Numbered from the stretch's first letter, positions 9,271 to 19,551 are shown. The stretch is 64,000 nt of DNA from JADJPF01 sp964492845 (GCA_964492845.1 CAZBMZ010000008.1:62001-126000); one strand, 5' to 3'. Notes: generated by a model not told the origin, from the sequence alone. Numbers and translations: made by a program.

Positions 9271-10605
9271 ATGAGTAGTTGTACAGTTTTAAGTAGCGAA
9301 AATGTCTTACTTAGTAAAATCTCTTCCTTACAAGCACGTATAGCAATTATTGGTCTAGGATATGTTGGCTTACCTTTAGCCGTAGAATTTGGACAAGCTG
9401 GATTTTCCGTATTAGGCATAGATACTAACGCGGAAAAAGTAGTCGAATTAAATCAAGGTCTTTCTTACATTAAAGATATTGCTAGTGAAAAAGTCTCAAC
9501 ACTAGTTGAAAAACTACTTTTTAGTGCTGGTACAAGCTTTGACGTTTTATCAGAAGCGGATATTGTAATAATTTGCGTTCCCACACCTTTAAGTAAAACA
9601 AAAGAACCAGATATTTCTTATATTTTGGCTGCTGCTGAAGCTATCAAAACCCATTTGCACCCAGGGCAATTAATAATGCTTGAAAGCACTACTTATCCAG
9701 GTACAACCGACGAAGTTTTACTACCATTATTTGAGGAAACAGGCTTAAAAATTGACCAGGATTTCTTCTTAGCATTTTCTCCAGAACGAGTTGACCCAGG
9801 TAACCCTCAATTTCACACAGGTAATATTCCTAAAGTAGTTGGTGGAGTCTCTCAACTCTCAACAGAAATTGCTGCTACAGTTTACCAAAAAGTTATTGGC
9901 AATGTTCATAAAGTATCTTCTGCTAAGGTAGCAGAAACGACTAAATTGCTAGAAAACACTTTTCGTAGTGTTAACATTGGCTTAGTAAATGAAATTGCTA
10001 TGTTATGCCATGCTTTAGGTGTAGATGTTTGGGAAGTAGTAGAAGCAGCAGCAACTAAACCTTTTGGTTTTATGGCCTTTTATCCTGGCCCCGGCATTGG
10101 TGGGCATTGCATCCCTTTAGATCCTATTTACCTGTCTTGGAAAGCTCGTATGCATGGCTTTGAAGCTAGGTTTATTTCCTTAGCAGAAGAGATTAATTCT
10201 AATATGCCAAGTCATGTTGTTGAAATAGTTTCAGATGCGTTAAATAAACATCGTAAACCGCTTAATGGCTCAAAAATATTAGTTTTAGGTGTTGCCTACA
10301 AACGAAATATTGATGATGTTAGAGAATCGCCAGCTTTAGAAATTCTGCAAAAATTACATCAAAAAGGCTCTATCATTGCTTATAGTGACCCTTTTGTACC
10401 TTCTTTAGTTTTAGAAAATGACCTTGTTATTGAAAGTGTAGAAATTGATCGTACTGTATTAACTTATTCTGATGCAGTAATAATTGTTACAGATCACAGC
10501 GATTTTAATTATCAATTTATAGTCGATCATGCCCCATTAATAATTGATACTCGAAATGCTACACGTTATGTAACAGAAAATTTAGATAAAGTTATCAAAT
10601 TATAA
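9271..10605 (+). CDS. Nucleotide-sugar dehydrogenase, UDP-N-acetylhexosamine type (WbpA/WecC-like)
   Basis: NAD-dependent four-electron oxidation of the C6 of a UDP-N-acetyl sugar to the uronic acid, a cytoplasmic step supplying surface polysaccharide. Of 444 aa, the first ~35 precede the Rossmann motif IIGLGYVGLPLA. FSPERVDPGN and the catalytic cysteine (about residue 280, in GPGIGGHCIPLDP) match the WbpA/WecC branch rather than UDP-glucose dehydrogenase. A C-terminal UDP-binding domain follows, with VLGVAYKRNIDDVRESP. The ribosome site AGGAG precedes ATG 9271. UDP-GlcNAc versus UDP-ManNAc specificity cannot be decided from sequence alone. It is 36 bases upstream of a UDP-glucose dehydrogenase, likely the same operon. 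Confidence 0.88.
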   Translation: MSSCTVLSSENVLLSKISSLQARIAIIGLGYVGLPLAVEFGQAGFSVLGIDTNAEKVVELNQGLSYIKDIASEKVSTLVEKLLFSAGTSFDVLSEADIVIICVPTPLSKTKEPDISYILAAAEAIKTHLHPGQLIMLESTTYPGTTDEVLLPLFEETGLKIDQDFFLAFSPERVDPGNPQFHTGNIPKVVGGVSQLSTEIAATVYQKVIGNVHKVSSAKVAETTKLLENTFRSVNIGLVNEIAMLCHALGVDVWEVVEAAATKPFGFMAFYPGPGIGGHCIPLDPIYLSWKARMHGFEARFISLAEEINSNMPSHVVEIVSDALNKHRKPLNGSKILVLGVAYKRNIDDVRESPALEILQKLHQKGSIIAYSDPFVPSLVLENDLVIESVEIDRTVLTYSDAVIIVTDHSDFNYQFIVDHAPLIIDTRNATRYVTENLDKVIKL

Positions 10606-10641
10606 AACTTACAAACCTAATTTTATTGACAAGGAAAATTT

Positions 10642-11940
10642 ATGAATATCGCAATTATTGGAACAGGCTATGTTGGTTTAGTAACAGGAGCTTGTTTTGC
10701 TGAGTTTGGAGTTAATGTTACTTGTGTTGACAAAGACGAAAACAAAATAAATAGGTTAATCGCTGGTGAACCAACTATTTATGAACCTGGACTAGATGTA
10801 GTTATTAGTAAAGGCTTTAAGGAAGGTCGTTTAAGCTTTACTACTAATTTAGCAGAAGCTGTAAAAAAATCTTTAGTAATTTTTATTGCTGTTGGTACTC
10901 CTGCTCGTGAAGATGGCGATGCAGACCTCTCCCAAGTTGCTGAAGTAGCAGCAGAAATTGGTAAACATCTTAATGGTTATAAAGTAATTGTTACCAAAAG
11001 CACTGTTCCAGCAGGTACAGGAGCTTTAGTTAAAAGAATAATTACAGAAAACTCCCCAGCAGAAACTCATTTCTCTGTTGCTTCTAATCCTGAATTTTTA
11101 CGTGAAGGTGCTGCTATTGAAGACTTTATGCACCCTGACCGAATTGTAATTGGCTGCTCTGACCCACAAGCAGTTGCAATTCTAAAAGATTTATATAGCC
11201 CACTCTACTTAATTGATATTCCATTTGTAATAACTAGCATAGAAACAGCAGAGTTAATTAAGTATGCTTCTAATGCCTTTTTAGCTACTAAAATTTCTTT
11301 TATTAATGAAATTGCTATGCTTTGTGATCGGCTAGGTTGTGATGTTTATAATGTTGCCCGTGCTATGGGTTTAGATAAACGTATTGGCCCAGAATTTCTT
11401 CATCCTGGCCCAGGGTTTGGAGGTTCTTGTTTTCCTAAAGATACCCGCGCCCTTCTACATTTAGCTAATCGGATAGAGTGCGATTTTAAGATTGTTCGTG
11501 CTGTAATTGAAGTTAATGAACGCCAAACAGATTTAATGGTTAGTAAAATTAAAACTATGCTTGGCAATCCTAAAGATAAAACTATTGGAGTTTTAGGATT
11601 AGCTTTCAAACCTAATACTAATGACATAAGGGAATCTCCTAGTATTGCAATTGTAAACGAACTCTTAGAACTAGGAGTTAATATCAAGGCTAATGATCCT
11701 GTAGCAATGAGCGAAGCAGCTACTTTACTTCCAAAAGTTAAGTTTTGCAATGATGCTTATGAAACTGCTACTGATGCAGATTTACTAGTTTTTCTTACAG
11801 AGTGGAATCAATACCGCAAACTTGACTTAGAAAAAGTTAAATCCTTAATGAAACACGCTGCAATTGCTGACTTACGTAATATTTATGATCCAAATTATAT
11901 CCGTAAATTAGGATTTGATTATGTAGGTGTAGGTCGCTAA
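10642..11940 (+). CDS. ugd: UDP-glucose 6-dehydrogenase
   Basis: Converts UDP-glucose to UDP-glucuronate with two NAD+, feeding acidic polysaccharide synthesis in the cytoplasm. The 432-aa length is typical. Motifs: Rossmann IIGTGYVGLVTGACFAEFG at the N-terminus, VASNPEFLREG, the catalytic cysteine near residue 263 in GPGFGGSCFPKDTRAL, and the C-terminal LGLAFKPNTNDIRESPS. An AAGGA ribosome site precedes ATG 10642. It pairs with the HexNAc-type paralogue upstream; together they would supply two different uronic acids. Confidence 0.95.
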   Translation: MNIAIIGTGYVGLVTGACFAEFGVNVTCVDKDENKINRLIAGEPTIYEPGLDVVISKGFKEGRLSFTTNLAEAVKKSLVIFIAVGTPAREDGDADLSQVAEVAAEIGKHLNGYKVIVTKSTVPAGTGALVKRIITENSPAETHFSVASNPEFLREGAAIEDFMHPDRIVIGCSDPQAVAILKDLYSPLYLIDIPFVITSIETAELIKYASNAFLATKISFINEIAMLCDRLGCDVYNVARAMGLDKRIGPEFLHPGPGFGGSCFPKDTRALLHLANRIECDFKIVRAVIEVNERQTDLMVSKIKTMLGNPKDKTIGVLGLAFKPNTNDIRESPSIAIVNELLELGVNIKANDPVAMSEAATLLPKVKFCNDAYETATDADLLVFLTEWNQYRKLDLEKVKSLMKHAAIADLRNIYDPNYIRKLGFDYVGVGR

Positions 11941-11966
11941 ATAACTTAGCCAAGCGATAAATCATT

Positions 11967-11985
11967 GGGCTATTATCAATAGCCC
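11967..11985. terminator. Bidirectional hairpin between ugd and the DUF2721 gene
   Basis: Perfect 8-bp stem GGGCTATT/AATAGCCC with a three-base loop (ATC), placed between two converging genes (stops at 11940 and 12003). T-runs on either side are short, so strength is uncertain. Confidence 0.6.
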
Positions 11986-12002
11986 CTATAAGTCTTTGTA
12001 CA

Positions 12003-12455
12003 TTATAAAAGTTCTTTGATTTCTAGTTTTAATGCTTTAAGCGATAAACTTATTTCTTTAATAAATAAAACTAAGGAAATAGTTAAAGAAATAAGACTAA
12101 GTACAAAAAATATAGTTATTATAATGTTAATATGTAGTCCTAATGTGGAGGCAGAAAATAAAGCTATGATTAGTAAAGAAACAAAAAATATACTAGTAAT
12201 AGCAAAACTAATGGAAAACATTAATATTTTTGAACGCTTATAAAGTATTCCTATTTGAGCTTTTAAGTTATTTACATCATCTGTAGCAATATTTTTCTCT
12301 TCAACCTCCCTTGCTAAAGCCCTAGCGCGATCTGTAGTTCTAGCAAATCGATTTGTCATAGAAAGCACTAGTAATCCAACACCTGAAACTAAAACTACAG
12401 GAGAAATTGCGGTTTGCAATATTTTTGTAACTTCATTTATTTCATTTATTTGCAT
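12003..12455 (-). CDS. DUF2721 family membrane protein
   Basis: Small inner-membrane protein (150 aa) of unknown function. The N-terminal segment ISPVVLVSGVGLLVLSMTNRFART followed by DRARALAREVEE is the recognisable DUF2721 signature. Two further hydrophobic helices cover about residues 75-135. It is transcribed alone on the minus strand between convergent ugd and the divergent NHL gene. No strong ribosome site precedes ATG 12455. The family has no established role, and none is proposed. Confidence 0.8.
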   Translation of the reverse strand: MQINEINEVTKILQTAISPVVLVSGVGLLVLSMTNRFARTTDRARALAREVEEKNIATDDVNNLKAQIGILYKRSKILMFSISFAITSIFFVSLLIIALFSASTLGLHINIIITIFFVLSLISLTISLVLFIKEISLSLKALKLEIKELL

Positions 12456-12608
12456 AATTTATCTTTTATCCAATAAGTTTTACTATTTTGTAAGCCGGTT
12501 ATTCTAACATATATAACCTAGAACATATCTCAATAAACTTAAGTGTATTTGCAGGGTTTACTTGCCCTTTCTGTTAGGGTTATTATTAAAACTCTAGGAG
12601 GTCATCTT

Positions 12609-15600
12609 ATGTATATTTCTTCGCATCGATTAATAATCTTATTTATTTCCTTATTACTATCCTTACAATTAATAATCCCTTCTGTTAGTGAGCTTAATAC
12701 TGGTAAAAAGTCTTTAGGATCGCTAATGTCACCTCTTCAACAGTCAACAGGGTTAAAAATTATTGGCCCCAATGGTGACACAGTTCCTGTAGTCAATGAA
12801 AATAGCCAAATAATGCTTACAGTTATGGACGCAAATGGTCAGCCTGTTAATAATGGCCTGACATTTGAGAGCGATAGTCCTGATGTTCTTACTGTAAATA
12901 ACAATGGAATGGTAACAGGTGGTCAACAAGGTTATGCTACAGTAACTGTAAAAATGGGTGGTTTAAGTGCTTCGGCTTTTGTTGCTGTTTCAAAAGTTAA
13001 TAAAGGTAAAGGCAAAAAAGTCCCTGGAGATACAAAAGTAGATTCTAATGGAGCTATTTATATTAGCGACCCTATTAACCACACAATTTTTAAGAAAAAT
13101 AGTAGTAGTGCTGATGCTAACATTTTTGCTGGTCGTAGCGGTGTTATGGGTCGAGAAGACGGAGAAGTTTTAAGGTCAAGTTTTGGCGGCCCAATTGGAA
13201 TTGCGATAGATAACCGTCCCAAAGGTGGTATTTATATTGCTGATGTTCTAAATAATAGCATTCGCAAAATAAATTTTGATAACACTGTTACTACTATTTT
13301 AGGAAATGGCTCACAAGGAACAATGGGAGATGTGACCCCATTTTCCCAAGCAATGTTTAGAAACCCTCAAGGCATAGCCATAGATTCTGGCGGAAATCTT
13401 TTTATTGCTGATACTGGAAATAATGCTATCTATTTGGCAGATTTTTCCCGTCAAGAAGTTAGGCTTTTAGCTGGTAGTCCTGGCATGTCAGGAAAAGCTG
13501 ATGGTCAAGGTCGCGCTGCTCTATTTAACCGTCCTGTTAGTATTTCTGTTAAACCCGGTAGCAGTAGCTTTTTTGCAAGTAGTACAAATGAAGTTATTTT
13601 TGTTGCTGATACTGGAAATGGAAAAATCCGTTCAATTAGCCGTGATGGAATCGTAAAAACCGTTGGCCCAATTGCTAACACATCTGCAACCACAGCAATT
13701 TCACCTCTAGCCGATGCTGAATTTACTTTTAATGAGCCTACTGCAATAGAAATAGACGAATTAGGAAATATTTATGTTGTAGAAAAATCAGGGGTTAGAG
13801 TAATTAGCCAAAACGTCAACGGCTCACGTCAAGTTATGTCTCTAGCTCAAAATGATAGCTTCCAACAAGCTACAAGTGTTGTTGTTCAGGGAACTCAAAC
13901 CGTAGTGCTAGATAGAAATGCTACTAATGATGATGAAGCTGTAAAAACTGTAACTATTGGCGCACCAGTTATTTCCAATATGAGTAAAACCCTAGATCGC
14001 TTAGAAGGTGGCTCAGAAGTTACTATTACTGGCAAAAACTTTGCTCCAGAAAGTTTGGTAATTTTAGGGGATACAGTAATCACTGATGCAATTATAGAAA
14101 GTGCGACCCGCATTCGCATTCCTAGCATACCAAAACAAAAGGCTCCTGGTGATAGAACTTTATCTATTAGGACTCGTGGAGGTGTAGCGCAAAGTAAATT
14201 TAGCGTCTTTTCAAAACCTTTTTCAGAACTTAATGCTGGCGAAATTACAACGATTGCTGGAGGAGTTCCTTTTTTAGGTGACAGCGGTTTAGCGGCTAAT
14301 GCTACCTTTAATGGCCCACAAGATGTACTTGTTGATAGCAATGGAGATATTTTTATTTCTGATAGTGGCAGTGGTAGAATACGCCGTATAGATGATACAA
14401 GCATTATTACTACAATTGCTGGAAATGGTGCAATAACATCTAATGGAGACAATGGTTTAGCTATTGCGGCTGGGCTAAATGTTCCAACAAGCGCAGCAAT
14501 TGATAGTGCTGGCAATATTTTTATTGCTGATTCTAGGGGGGATAGAGTCCGTAAAATTGATGTACGCACAGGTATTATTACTAGTGCTGTTGGGACTGGA
14601 ATAAATGGTTTTAGTGGGGACAATGGTCAAGCTAATAATGCTAGACTATCTTTTCCTGTAGGTGTAGCAATAGATAGCTTTGATAATCTATATATTGCTG
14701 ATAGTGGCAATAATAGAATAAGAAAAGTTAACCTAAAAACTAATATTATTACTACAGTAGCAGGCAGTAGCAGAATTGGCTTTTCCGGCGATGGTGGCCC
14801 AGCTACTTTAGCTGCATTAGGGTTTGTTAACCAAGTTAATGTTGACAGTTTAGGAAATATTTTTATTGTTGATAATTCACTTGACCCTGAAGCCAATGCA
14901 AGAATCCGTCGTGTTGATATTAGAACTGGTGTAATTACAACTGTTGCTGGTAATGGTAGTTTTCAATTTAATGGAGACAACATCCCTGCCCTGAGTGCCT
15001 CAATAGATCCTTTTGATGTTGAAATTGATCAAGCAGGAAATATCTTTTTTGCAGATTTAGCTAATCATCGCATCCGCCGCGTTGATACTCGTACAGGTAT
15101 TATTACTACTGTTGCTGGTAATGGTATTAGTGCTTTTAGTGGTGATGGTGGCTTAGCTATTAATGCTAGTTTATCTGCTCCTAATGGTGTTGCTTTAGAT
15201 GGCATGGGCAATTTAATCATTGCTGATCAATTAAATAACCGAATTAGAAAAGTAGATGCTCGCACAGGTATTATTACTACCATTGCTGGGTCAGAACTCC
15301 CTATTGGTGATAATGATTTAGCAATAAAGGCTAATGTAGGAGATCCTTTTGCTGTAGTGGTTGAATCTTCCGGGAATCTACTTATTTCTGATACTGGAAA
15401 TAGGCGTGTTCGTCGAGTAAATACCAACAACGGAACTATTACAACTATTGCTGGTAATGGCACTTTAGGATTTTCTGGTGATAACGGCCCGGCAACACAA
15501 GCTAGTTTTGCCCCTAATACAATTACTCAAGATAGTAACGGAAATATTTTTATTGTTGATCCTGTATTTCATGTTGTTCGGCGAGTAACTCCAACAGGTA

Positions 15601-16532
15601 CTATAAACACTGTAGCTGGAACAGGAAGATTTGGCTTTAGTGGTGATAATGGCTTAGCTATTAATGCTCAATTAGATTCTCCTCGTGGTATTGCTGTTGA
15701 TTCAGCAGGAAACTTATTTATTGCCGATCTCTTTAATAGCCGCATTCGTCGTGTTGATGCTCGTACAGGTATTATTACTACTGTTGCTGGTAATGGAAGG
15801 GCTAATATTACTGGCGATGGTGGCCCGGCAACACAAGCTAGTTTAGCTTTTCCTTTGGCTGTAACCGTTGATAGAAATAACAATATTTTTATCTTAGATT
15901 TAGTTGGTAATTTAGTCAGACGTGTAGATGGTAGGACAGCAATAATCACTACAATTGCTGGAACTGGAGATGCTTCTTTTAGTGGTGATGGTGGCCCGGC
16001 TATTAATGCTGCTATAAACACAGCTTTTGGCATTACAGTTGATAATAGTGGAAATATTTTTATTGCTGACACTGGAAATAGTCGTATTCGTCGTATAGAT
16101 ACCAATGGAATTATTACTACTGTGGCTGGTAATAATTCCCCAGATTATAGCGGTGATGGTATGTCAGCAACTACAGCTAGCTTAAATAGACCTAAAGCAG
16201 TAGCGTTTGACTCAGCAGGTAATTTATATATTGCTGGTGGTTTTAATAATGCCGTTCGTGTTGTTAAAGCTATGGCAGCTAATAACTCTTTAACCATTAC
16301 AAATGCACAATTTGTTAAACCTAATTTAACTATTATGGGCAGTGGTTTTGCTTCATCAGGTGCGGCGGTTCAAGTTAACGGCCAAAATATTAGTCAGTTT
16401 ATTACTAGTCAATCTACTACATCAATTGTCTTAAAAGGCAATAAAAAGAAGCTAAACATTAAGAAAGGCCAAAATTCTGTAACAGTAACAGTTAATGGAA
16501 TGGTTTCTAACACCTTTAATTTTAATTTCTAA
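12609..16532 (+). CDS. Giant secreted NHL-repeat protein with Big_2-like and IPT domains
   Basis: Predicted secreted surface protein, 1307 aa from ATG 12609. This start is preferred over in-frame codons from 12543 because AGGAGG at 12596-12601 lies 7 bases before it and it places the hydrophobic signal segment (about residues 7-25) at the N-terminus. A bacterial Ig-like (Big_2-type) domain follows, then a first set of NHL repeats (about residues 140-430), an IPT-like domain (about 455-535), and about twelve regular NHL repeats of ~56 residues (about 550-1230) of the pattern ITTVAGNG-FSGDGGPA-GNIFIADxxNxRIRRVD. A TIG-like C-terminal domain closes it. Twelve repeats would suit two six-bladed propellers. 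No catalytic motif is visible; function is unknown. Confidence 0.87.
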   Translation: MYISSHRLIILFISLLLSLQLIIPSVSELNTGKKSLGSLMSPLQQSTGLKIIGPNGDTVPVVNENSQIMLTVMDANGQPVNNGLTFESDSPDVLTVNNNGMVTGGQQGYATVTVKMGGLSASAFVAVSKVNKGKGKKVPGDTKVDSNGAIYISDPINHTIFKKNSSSADANIFAGRSGVMGREDGEVLRSSFGGPIGIAIDNRPKGGIYIADVLNNSIRKINFDNTVTTILGNGSQGTMGDVTPFSQAMFRNPQGIAIDSGGNLFIADTGNNAIYLADFSRQEVRLLAGSPGMSGKADGQGRAALFNRPVSISVKPGSSSFFASSTNEVIFVADTGNGKIRSISRDGIVKTVGPIANTSATTAISPLADAEFTFNEPTAIEIDELGNIYVVEKSGVRVISQNVNGSRQVMSLAQNDSFQQATSVVVQGTQTVVLDRNATNDDEAVKTVTIGAPVISNMSKTLDRLEGGSEVTITGKNFAPESLVILGDTVITDAIIESATRIRIPSIPKQKAPGDRTLSIRTRGGVAQSKFSVFSKPFSELNAGEITTIAGGVPFLGDSGLAANATFNGPQDVLVDSNGDIFISDSGSGRIRRIDDTSIITTIAGNGAITSNGDNGLAIAAGLNVPTSAAIDSAGNIFIADSRGDRVRKIDVRTGIITSAVGTGINGFSGDNGQANNARLSFPVGVAIDSFDNLYIADSGNNRIRKVNLKTNIITTVAGSSRIGFSGDGGPATLAALGFVNQVNVDSLGNIFIVDNSLDPEANARIRRVDIRTGVITTVAGNGSFQFNGDNIPALSASIDPFDVEIDQAGNIFFADLANHRIRRVDTRTGIITTVAGNGISAFSGDGGLAINASLSAPNGVALDGMGNLIIADQLNNRIRKVDARTGIITTIAGSELPIGDNDLAIKANVGDPFAVVVESSGNLLISDTGNRRVRRVNTNNGTITTIAGNGTLGFSGDNGPATQASFAPNTITQDSNGNIFIVDPVFHVVRRVTPTGTINTVAGTGRFGFSGDNGLAINAQLDSPRGIAVDSAGNLFIADLFNSRIRRVDARTGIITTVAGNGRANITGDGGPATQASLAFPLAVTVDRNNNIFILDLVGNLVRRVDGRTAIITTIAGTGDASFSGDGGPAINAAINTAFGITVDNSGNIFIADTGNSRIRRIDTNGIITTVAGNNSPDYSGDGMSATTASLNRPKAVAFDSAGNLYIAGGFNNAVRVVKAMAANNSLTITNAQFVKPNLTIMGSGFASSGAAVQVNGQNISQFITSQSTTSIVLKGNKKKLNIKKGQNSVTVTVNGMVSNTFNFNF
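14230..16275 (+). repeat. Intragenic tandem repeat, about 12 copies of ~168 bp
   Basis: The NHL units of the protein starting at 12609 are still similar at the DNA level. Stretches such as ACAGGTATTATTACTAC recur near 14570, 15095, 15265 and 15765, followed by near-identical GTTGCTGGTAATGG. This suggests repeated internal duplication and a region prone to unequal recombination or misassembly. Confidence 0.75.
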
Positions 16533-16550
16533 GTAGTTTCTATAAAAACA

Positions 16551-16582
16551 AAATAGCCAGACTAGTTTTAGTCTGGCTATTT
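16551..16582. terminator. Bidirectional intrinsic terminator
   Basis: A 14-bp perfect stem, AAATAGCCAGACTA with TAGTCTGGCTATTT, encloses a GTTT loop and is followed by T-runs on both strands. It sits between the convergent NHL gene (stop 16532) and the TonB-dependent receptor (stop 16603). Confidence 0.9.
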
Positions 16583-16602
16583 TTAATAGTTTAGAAAATT
16601 TA

Positions 16603-19539
16603 TTAGAAGCGGAAACGCATCTGCATTTCAATTCTTCTTGCTTCACTAGCAAAATTAGCAGTTCCAAAAATTGGTGAGCCTAGAGAGCCTGTAAAACCCC
16701 CTAAGTTAGTACGATTAAATAAATTAGAAGCTCTAAATGTAAGAACCATATTAAAGCGTTTATTACCATCGCCTGCCCCGCCAAAATTACCTCCTCCTGG
16801 GCCACGTCCACCACCGCGACCACCACGACCTGCAACACCCCCAAATCCACCTGCAACAGGGCCTCCACCACCACTAACTTGAGTATTTGCATCAGCTTGC
16901 TTAGTACCAAAGCTAAAAGTACGGCTTAAAGATAAATTTAAGGATGCAAAGCCTGGCCCATCACCTAAATTTGGCGTGATAATTTGCTCACCAGGTCTAG
17001 GATTTGGGTTAAAAGTACCAAATTCTGTTGTAATACTTCCTGGTGTCCCGGGTGCAACTAAAGATGGGCGATCAGTAAAACGAGTATCCCCGTTATTGTC
17101 GCGTCCAGTAGTAATATCAAATGGACGACCTGAACGAATTATTAAAAAAGGATTGATTCTAATTCCATAAGGTGCAGTGATTGTACTACCTAAAAAGACT
17201 TGATGACTTACTTGTAAGGAACTTCGCCCATATTCAGGAACTAAATTAAAGCTACTAGCAGGAAAATCATTTGCTCCATTTGCGTCAGTATCAGCTTTTG
17301 TATAGGCATAACTAGAAAAGAAAGTAACTCGCCCTAATCGACGTGAAATACCAACTCTAAGTTGGTGCATTTTAGAAATTCCACTTGCTTCATAAAGATA
17401 AATATCTCCAATATTTCCTAATGGGCGAACGCCTGACCCAGGAATACCAGTAAAAGTACCTGGCAAAGGTGCATTAATATTACGTGAGCGCAGAAGATGA
17501 TTACCACGAGCAAATAAGTAATTTACTGTTGTAACTAATTGATAAGGAAGCTGTTGTTCTACTCCCAAAGCAAATTGCATTACATAAGGAGACTCCAAAT
17601 TAGGCTCAATTTGACGGCGAATAGGTCTTAGTGCTGTTAAAGTGGAAAGATCTGGGATATTTGGGAAAAAGTCAGGATTAGTAGCAATAAATTGGGTGAT
17701 ATGATTTCCGTCTAAGCGACGAGATTCTAAGGTAAAACCCTCACTAAAACGATCATAAAAAATACCAAAACCCCCACGAATTACAGTTGCTAGCTTTTTG
17801 GCTGAATTATTTCCACCTGAACGAGGAGCATAAGCAACAGCAATTCGAGGAGCAAAATTATATTTTGCATTTAGATTTGTTTGTGCTTCATAACGCAGAC
17901 CCAAAGAAACCGTTAAATTTTGTTTTGCTCTCCATTCATCTTGTACAAAAAGCCCTACATCATATTGATTAACAGAAACAAAAGGATCTCCAGAATTAAC
18001 AGAAAATTGAGAAGGACGATAACCAGGCATGCCCAATAAAGTACGGCGGAAGTGTTCTAAACTAGTAATTGTTCCACTTATCGGTAGCCCTGTAATTGGA
18101 TCACGGTTAACATCTCCAGCAAAACTATAACTTCCTCCAAAATTTTCTGTATTGCTAGTAGTTATTCTAGTTCCACGAAGCCTTACACCTGTTTTTAAGG
18201 TATGAGTGCTTAAGGCATAAGAAATATAATCTTGTAGCTCAAAACTATCTTCTGTACGACGATTAAGCCCTACTTGTGCGCCACCTCCAGAAAATGCCCC
18301 TAAAACATTAAGCGAAGGTGTGGAATTATCGCCTTGAGTAGTAGATGATTGTTTAGTCATCTGCAACCGGACTTCATTTATTACTTTAGGACTAATAATT
18401 GTTGTGGCAGTAAAATTTAGTACATTATTACGTATTGTGCTATCAAAACCACGAGAATCTAAAGAAAAATTACCTATTCCTTGATTTTCCCTACTAATAT
18501 CTGTAAAGCTATAACGCCCTACAAAAGTAGTTTTTTGATCTAGTTGATAATCTACACGAGTTGAAAAGGTAGTAAATCTTTGAGGTGTTAAGACTACATC
18601 TGAAAAAGGCGTTGGGAAAAGGTTAGTATCCAAAATAGTGGCATTAATAGATGTGTTTTCGTCTGTCTCTCTGCGTTCAAAGTCTAAGAAAAATGAAGCT
18701 TTCTTAGGCTTAATTGCTCCAGATAAATTACCTCCAAAACGTCTAATTTGAAGTGGTGCGCGAAAAGGAGCAAAAGCATTACGAGCATTAAGACTTTCAT
18801 CATTAAAATTAAAAAAGGTTTCACCGTGTAATTTATCTAGCCCAGGTTTAGTTAAAATTTCAATCCGCCCAAAACCAAGACGGTCATATTCAGCAGAAAA
18901 AGGATTAGCATTAATACGAATTTCCCTAATAGAACTTTTTGAAGGGACACGAAGACCACTAAAACCATCAACAAAAAGTTGCGCTCCATTTGGGCCAGCA
19001 GCCGGGCCAGCTAATTCTTGTAACGCGCTAGCTAGTTCATCTGGATCATCTGGTAAAGTTTCTAAGTCTTTTCCTTTTAATACTATTGCAGTAGCGTTAT
19101 TTTCTGAAGAAAGACTTACAGGAGAGCTAGAATCTACTGTAACTTGTTCTGTTACAGAAGCAACAGACAAGCGAACTTCTAAAGGTGTAATAGGTGTATT
19201 GCCAACGTTTAAGCCTATATTTTCATAAACGCTAAAGCCTGGAACATAAACAGTTAAAGTGTAAGTACCAAAATCAACTCGTGAAAATTCAAAGTCCCCT
19301 TTTTCAGAAGAAACTGTTTGTATAGTTTTACCATTAGCCTCGGTTAAAGTAACTTCTGCACCAGCTAAACTTGCTCCAGATTCATCTAGGACTTGACCTT
19401 TTATTTTAGTATTTTGTTTCGATTGTGCATAACCTGTTGAAACTAAACAAAAAGTAAGCCCAACCATACCAACTAACCTAGCAATTTCTAAACAGCAATT
19501 TAGAAAAAATTCTTTTTTCCATTTACTTAATTTTTTCAT
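16603..19539 (-). CDS. TonB-dependent receptor with N-terminal carboxypeptidase-regulatory domain
   Basis: Predicted outer-membrane transporter of 978 aa. A signal peptide (about residues 15-39, ending STGYAQ) leads to a carboxypeptidase-regulatory-like beta-sandwich (IKGQVLDESGASLAGAEVTL), then a plug domain (EIRINANPFSAEYDRLGFGR) and a long beta-barrel ending in aromatic MRFRF. This is the Oar-like arrangement abundant in Acidobacteriota. About residues 890-930 hold a glycine-rich insertion (GGRGGGRGPGGG) in a predicted barrel loop. A strong AAGGGGG site precedes ATG 19539. It lies 12 bases after a DUF5666-like secreted protein gene, so the two probably form an operon. The substrate is unknown. 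Confidence 0.88.
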   Translation of the reverse strand: MKKLSKWKKEFFLNCCLEIARLVGMVGLTFCLVSTGYAQSKQNTKIKGQVLDESGASLAGAEVTLTEANGKTIQTVSSEKGDFEFSRVDFGTYTLTVYVPGFSVYENIGLNVGNTPITPLEVRLSVASVTEQVTVDSSSPVSLSSENNATAIVLKGKDLETLPDDPDELASALQELAGPAAGPNGAQLFVDGFSGLRVPSKSSIREIRINANPFSAEYDRLGFGRIEILTKPGLDKLHGETFFNFNDESLNARNAFAPFRAPLQIRRFGGNLSGAIKPKKASFFLDFERRETDENTSINATILDTNLFPTPFSDVVLTPQRFTTFSTRVDYQLDQKTTFVGRYSFTDISRENQGIGNFSLDSRGFDSTIRNNVLNFTATTIISPKVINEVRLQMTKQSSTTQGDNSTPSLNVLGAFSGGGAQVGLNRRTEDSFELQDYISYALSTHTLKTGVRLRGTRITTSNTENFGGSYSFAGDVNRDPITGLPISGTITSLEHFRRTLLGMPGYRPSQFSVNSGDPFVSVNQYDVGLFVQDEWRAKQNLTVSLGLRYEAQTNLNAKYNFAPRIAVAYAPRSGGNNSAKKLATVIRGGFGIFYDRFSEGFTLESRRLDGNHITQFIATNPDFFPNIPDLSTLTALRPIRRQIEPNLESPYVMQFALGVEQQLPYQLVTTVNYLFARGNHLLRSRNINAPLPGTFTGIPGSGVRPLGNIGDIYLYEASGISKMHQLRVGISRRLGRVTFFSSYAYTKADTDANGANDFPASSFNLVPEYGRSSLQVSHQVFLGSTITAPYGIRINPFLIIRSGRPFDITTGRDNNGDTRFTDRPSLVAPGTPGSITTEFGTFNPNPRPGEQIITPNLGDGPGFASLNLSLSRTFSFGTKQADANTQVSGGGGPVAGGFGGVAGRGGRGGGRGPGGGNFGGAGDGNKRFNMVLTFRASNLFNRTNLGGFTGSLGSPIFGTANFASEARRIEMQMRFRF

Positions 19540-19551
19540 TTTTTAACCCCC

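Noticed and set aside
13895..14623. 242-codon open frame antisense to the NHL repeats
   Set aside because: It arises from the repetitive codon pattern of the NHL gene; several similar antisense frames follow the same repeats, and none has a ribosome site or recognisable product.
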